Made by a program: the position numbers and the translations under genes. Positions 61,701 through 64,000 of a DNA stretch of 64,000 nucleotides are shown one piece after another. Position 1 is the first letter of the stretch. Each line of letters opens with the position of its first letter. The stretch is from Sphingobacterium mizutaii (lineage in GTDB: Bacteria > Bacteroidota > Bacteroidia > Sphingobacteriales > Sphingobacteriaceae), in NCBI RefSeq assembly GCF_900187125.1, contig NZ_LT906468.1, positions 1,674,001-1,738,000 on the forward strand, read 5' to 3'. The notes beneath the pieces are model-generated. The model was not told the origin of the DNA and did no database searches. It saw nothing but the letters and a program-made list of their open reading frames with translations.

Positions 61701-64000
61701 ATGTCGAACCTTGATCAATATAACAAAAAACGAGATTTTTCCCAGACCGCGGAACCCAAAGCTGTAAAGGGAAAAATTAATGCCACGCAACATCATTTTG
61801 TTGTTCAAAGGCATCATGCCAGTCGACTTCATTATGATTTTCGATTGGAAATCGATGGTGCATTAAAGAGCTGGGCAGTTCCTAAAGGCCCATCCCTGAA
61901 TCCTAAAGACAAAAGATTGGCTGTTCAAGTCGAAGACCATCCCCTCAGTTATGGATCGTTTGAAGGCAGCATTCCTGAAGGTAATTATGGCGCAGGCACC
62001 GTTAGTATATTTGATGAAGGTAAGTATATCCCTTTGGAAGTAAAATCCGACCAAGAATTCCTAAAGCAATGGAAGAACGGTAATATTAAGTTCAAGTTGG
62101 AAGGCAAGGTCCTAAAAGGTGATTTTGCTCTCGTCAGGATGCATACTGGAGTCGATAAGAATTGGCTATTGATCAAACATAAGGATGAATTCTCATGGGA
62201 TAAACCTTTCGATTCTGAAAAATTGGTAAGTGAATCCATCAAAAAGGAAGGTAAGGACTTTAAGAAAAAATCAGATAAAACTGAAACCGTAAAAAAAAAG
62301 CCCCTAGGGCTGGACGATAAAAGTATAAAGCCCATGCTTGCTAAATTAAGCCAAGCTATTCCTGATGGCAATGATTGGCTTTTTGAAAAGAAATTTGATG
62401 GCTTCCGTTCACTCTATTTTTCCCAAAACGGCACGAAGAAATTGATATCCAGAAATGGCAATCTGCTGAGCAATAAATTTCCCAGTATCCTCAAAGACTT
62501 GGAAGGCTTAACGAGAGATTGTATCCTCGATGGCGAGATCGTAATTGAAGATAAAAATGCTATTGCTCAATTCCAATATCTGCAGTCTGGTGAACCCATC
62601 CCTAAAAACCTAAATATCTATTATTATGTGTTCGATATTCTTTATCTCGATAATAATGACCTGACAGCCTATTCTTTACTTGAAAGAAAGGAAATCCTGA
62701 ATCTACTAATTAAAAAACATAAATTCCAACATATAAAATTGTCCGCTGAAATCAAATCTCCTCAAAAGGATTTATTGGATTATGCGAGGGAGCAAAAATG
62801 GGAAGGTATTATCGCAAAAAGAAGAGATGATCCTTACGGGATGGGGCAGAGAAACGGAAGCTGGCTAAAAATTAAGATCCGCAATACACAGGAAGCCATT
62901 ATCTGTGGATTTACCAAACCAGAAGGTTCACGATCTCATTTTGGAGCCATTGTTCTAGGGATAAAAACAGCAGGACAACTTAAATATATCGGTAATTGTG
63001 GAACGGGTTTTAATGAGGAATTATTGAAATCCTTAAATAAATTGTTCAAACCCTTAGTGACTGATGTTAAACCATTTCCAAAGACTGAGAAAATTGCCAA
63101 GGAGAAAGATGTCACTTGGTTAAGACCTGAACTGGTCTGTGATATATATTATTCAGAATGGACTAGGGACGAACATCTTCGGCACCCCGTTTTTAAAGGG
63201 ATTCGTGAAGATAAATCGGTTAATGAAACAACGAAGGAAGAACCAGAAAAGGAAGATAAGATTATGGATAAGGAACTGAAATTTGGAAAAAAAACACTCA
63301 AGTTAACCAACCTGGATAAGCTATATTGGCCAACAGAAAAAATTAGCAAAGGCGACCTTTTGGATTATTATGAAAAGATGGGCGATTATATCTTGCCTTA
63401 CCTGAAAGATAAGCCTATTTCCATGAATAGATTTCCAAATGGAATTGAAGCGCAAAGCTTCTTTCAAAAAGATGTCGATCCAGATAAGATTCCTGCTTGG
63501 CTCAAGACTACCGAAGTATTTTCTGAAAGTACCTCCAAAACCATTGATTATCTCATATGCAATGATTTACCTAGTTTACTTTATATTGTCAACCTTGGTT
63601 CCATCGAAATAAACCCCTGGCTATCGACTTATAAAAATCCCGAAAAACCTCAATATGCCGTGCTTGACTTGGATCCTAATGGGGCAGAATGGAATGATAC
63701 CATTGATGTGGCACTTACAGCAAAGGAGATCCTGGATAAAGGGGATATCCCTGCATTTATTAAAACATCCGGATCGAGTGGTCTACATATCTTTATGAAT
63801 GTTGCAGCAAAATATGATTACCAAGTAGTTCGTGATTTTGTTCAATTTATTGCAGAGTTGATCCATCAGGTTCATCCAGAAACGACGAGTCTGGTCCGAG
63901 ATCCAAAAAAACGAAAAGGATTGATTTATCTCGATTATCTACAGAACAAAGAAGGGCAGACCATTGTGGCGCCTTATTCGGTAAGACCAAAACCGAATGC
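61701..64000 (+). CDS. ligD: ATP-dependent DNA ligase D (PE-LIG-POL), truncated by the window edge
   Basis: Open from ATG 61701 to the right edge, over 766 codons so far. The order is phosphoesterase (about 1-170: FVVQRHHASRLHYDFRLEID, SWAVPKGPSLNP, VEDHPLSYGSFEGSIPEGNY), then ligase with motif I EKKFDGFR (K231) and EGIIAKRRDDPYG-like motif, then the polymerase/primase domain with YAVLDLDPN (D656, D658) and TSGSSGLHIF. This PE-LIG-POL order is that of Pseudomonas-type LigD used in non-homologous end joining with Ku. No Ku gene is in the window; the next genes are beyond the edge. Confidence 0.94.
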   Translation, partial: MSNLDQYNKKRDFSQTAEPKAVKGKINATQHHFVVQRHHASRLHYDFRLEIDGALKSWAVPKGPSLNPKDKRLAVQVEDHPLSYGSFEGSIPEGNYGAGTVSIFDEGKYIPLEVKSDQEFLKQWKNGNIKFKLEGKVLKGDFALVRMHTGVDKNWLLIKHKDEFSWDKPFDSEKLVSESIKKEGKDFKKKSDKTETVKKKPLGLDDKSIKPMLAKLSQAIPDGNDWLFEKKFDGFRSLYFSQNGTKKLISRNGNLLSNKFPSILKDLEGLTRDCILDGEIVIEDKNAIAQFQYLQSGEPIPKNLNIYYYVFDILYLDNNDLTAYSLLERKEILNLLIKKHKFQHIKLSAEIKSPQKDLLDYAREQKWEGIIAKRRDDPYGMGQRNGSWLKIKIRNTQEAIICGFTKPEGSRSHFGAIVLGIKTAGQLKYIGNCGTGFNEELLKSLNKLFKPLVTDVKPFPKTEKIAKEKDVTWLRPELVCDIYYSEWTRDEHLRHPVFKGIREDKSVNETTKEEPEKEDKIMDKELKFGKKTLKLTNLDKLYWPTEKISKGDLLDYYEKMGDYILPYLKDKPISMNRFPNGIEAQSFFQKDVDPDKIPAWLKTTEVFSESTSKTIDYLICNDLPSLLYIVNLGSIEINPWLSTYKNPEKPQYAVLDLDPNGAEWNDTIDVALTAKEILDKGDIPAFIKTSGSSGLHIFMNVAAKYDYQVVRDFVQFIAELIHQVHPETTSLVRDPKKRKGLIYLDYLQNKEGQTIVAPYSVRPKPN

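Overview
The window looks like a chromosomal segment of a Bacteroidota species in the Sphingobacteriaceae (Sphingobacterium/Pedobacter-like). The base composition is AT-rich. Lipoprotein signal peptides are frequent. Promoter-like TTTG / TAnnTTTG boxes precede several genes, and Shine-Dalgarno sequences are mostly absent. Families typical of the phylum are present: DUF2851 beside ribD and prmC, DUF4199, TPR-containing histidine kinases, a GLPGLI-like/WG-repeat protein, and a dihydroorotase-like protein without its metal-binding histidines. Placement is from family content only; there is no rRNA in the window.

Region 1 (1-11.4 kb): mixed single genes. These are a thioredoxin-domain protein, a P-loop NTPase, a CPBP-like membrane protein, a CMD/AhpD-like gene with a membrane partner divergent from an AraC regulator, an SRPBCC-DinB fusion, a VOC protein, small lipoproteins, a TSUP exporter and a beta-propeller-like protein.

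Region 2 (11.4-25 kb): an accessory and decay zone. It holds a broken two-gene toxin/antitoxin-like pair, a GC-richer ridA / Old Yellow Enzyme / Crp-Fnr cassette, and a cluster of two very small Gly/Ala-rich Cys-containing peptides followed by small membrane proteins (bacteriocin/immunity-like). It also holds remnants of a serine resolvase, an ISAon1-type transposase, a DUF3408-type conjugation protein and an S41 peptidase lipoprotein. Two dispersed repeat families run through it and end in a tandem block against the only intact tRNA (tRNA-Lys-TTT).

Region 3 (25-46.4 kb): housekeeping. prmC is divergent from ribD, DUF2851 is convergent with an ankyrin protein, and ubiX follows. A pyrC-like / acidic hypothetical / DUF4199 / two GT2 / MBL-hydrolase run comes next, then ispD, queA and a tight glycogen operon (GH31 alpha-glucosidase, glgB, glgA, glgC) closed by a strong terminator.

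Region 4 (46.4-64 kb): signalling and redox genes. It has two NarL/LuxR-type two-component pairs (one kinase with TPR repeats, one with a PAS-like domain), a WG-repeat protein, an APC permease, a DyP peroxidase, a trimethylamine monooxygenase, DUF808, a GNAT acetyltransferase, a sigma factor and a LigD-type NHEJ ligase that runs off the right edge.

The most unusual content is the small-peptide cluster at 17.1-18.2 kb, the decayed ART-like toxin pair at 11.7-12.1 kb, and the tRNA-associated repeat family that joins much of the decay zone.
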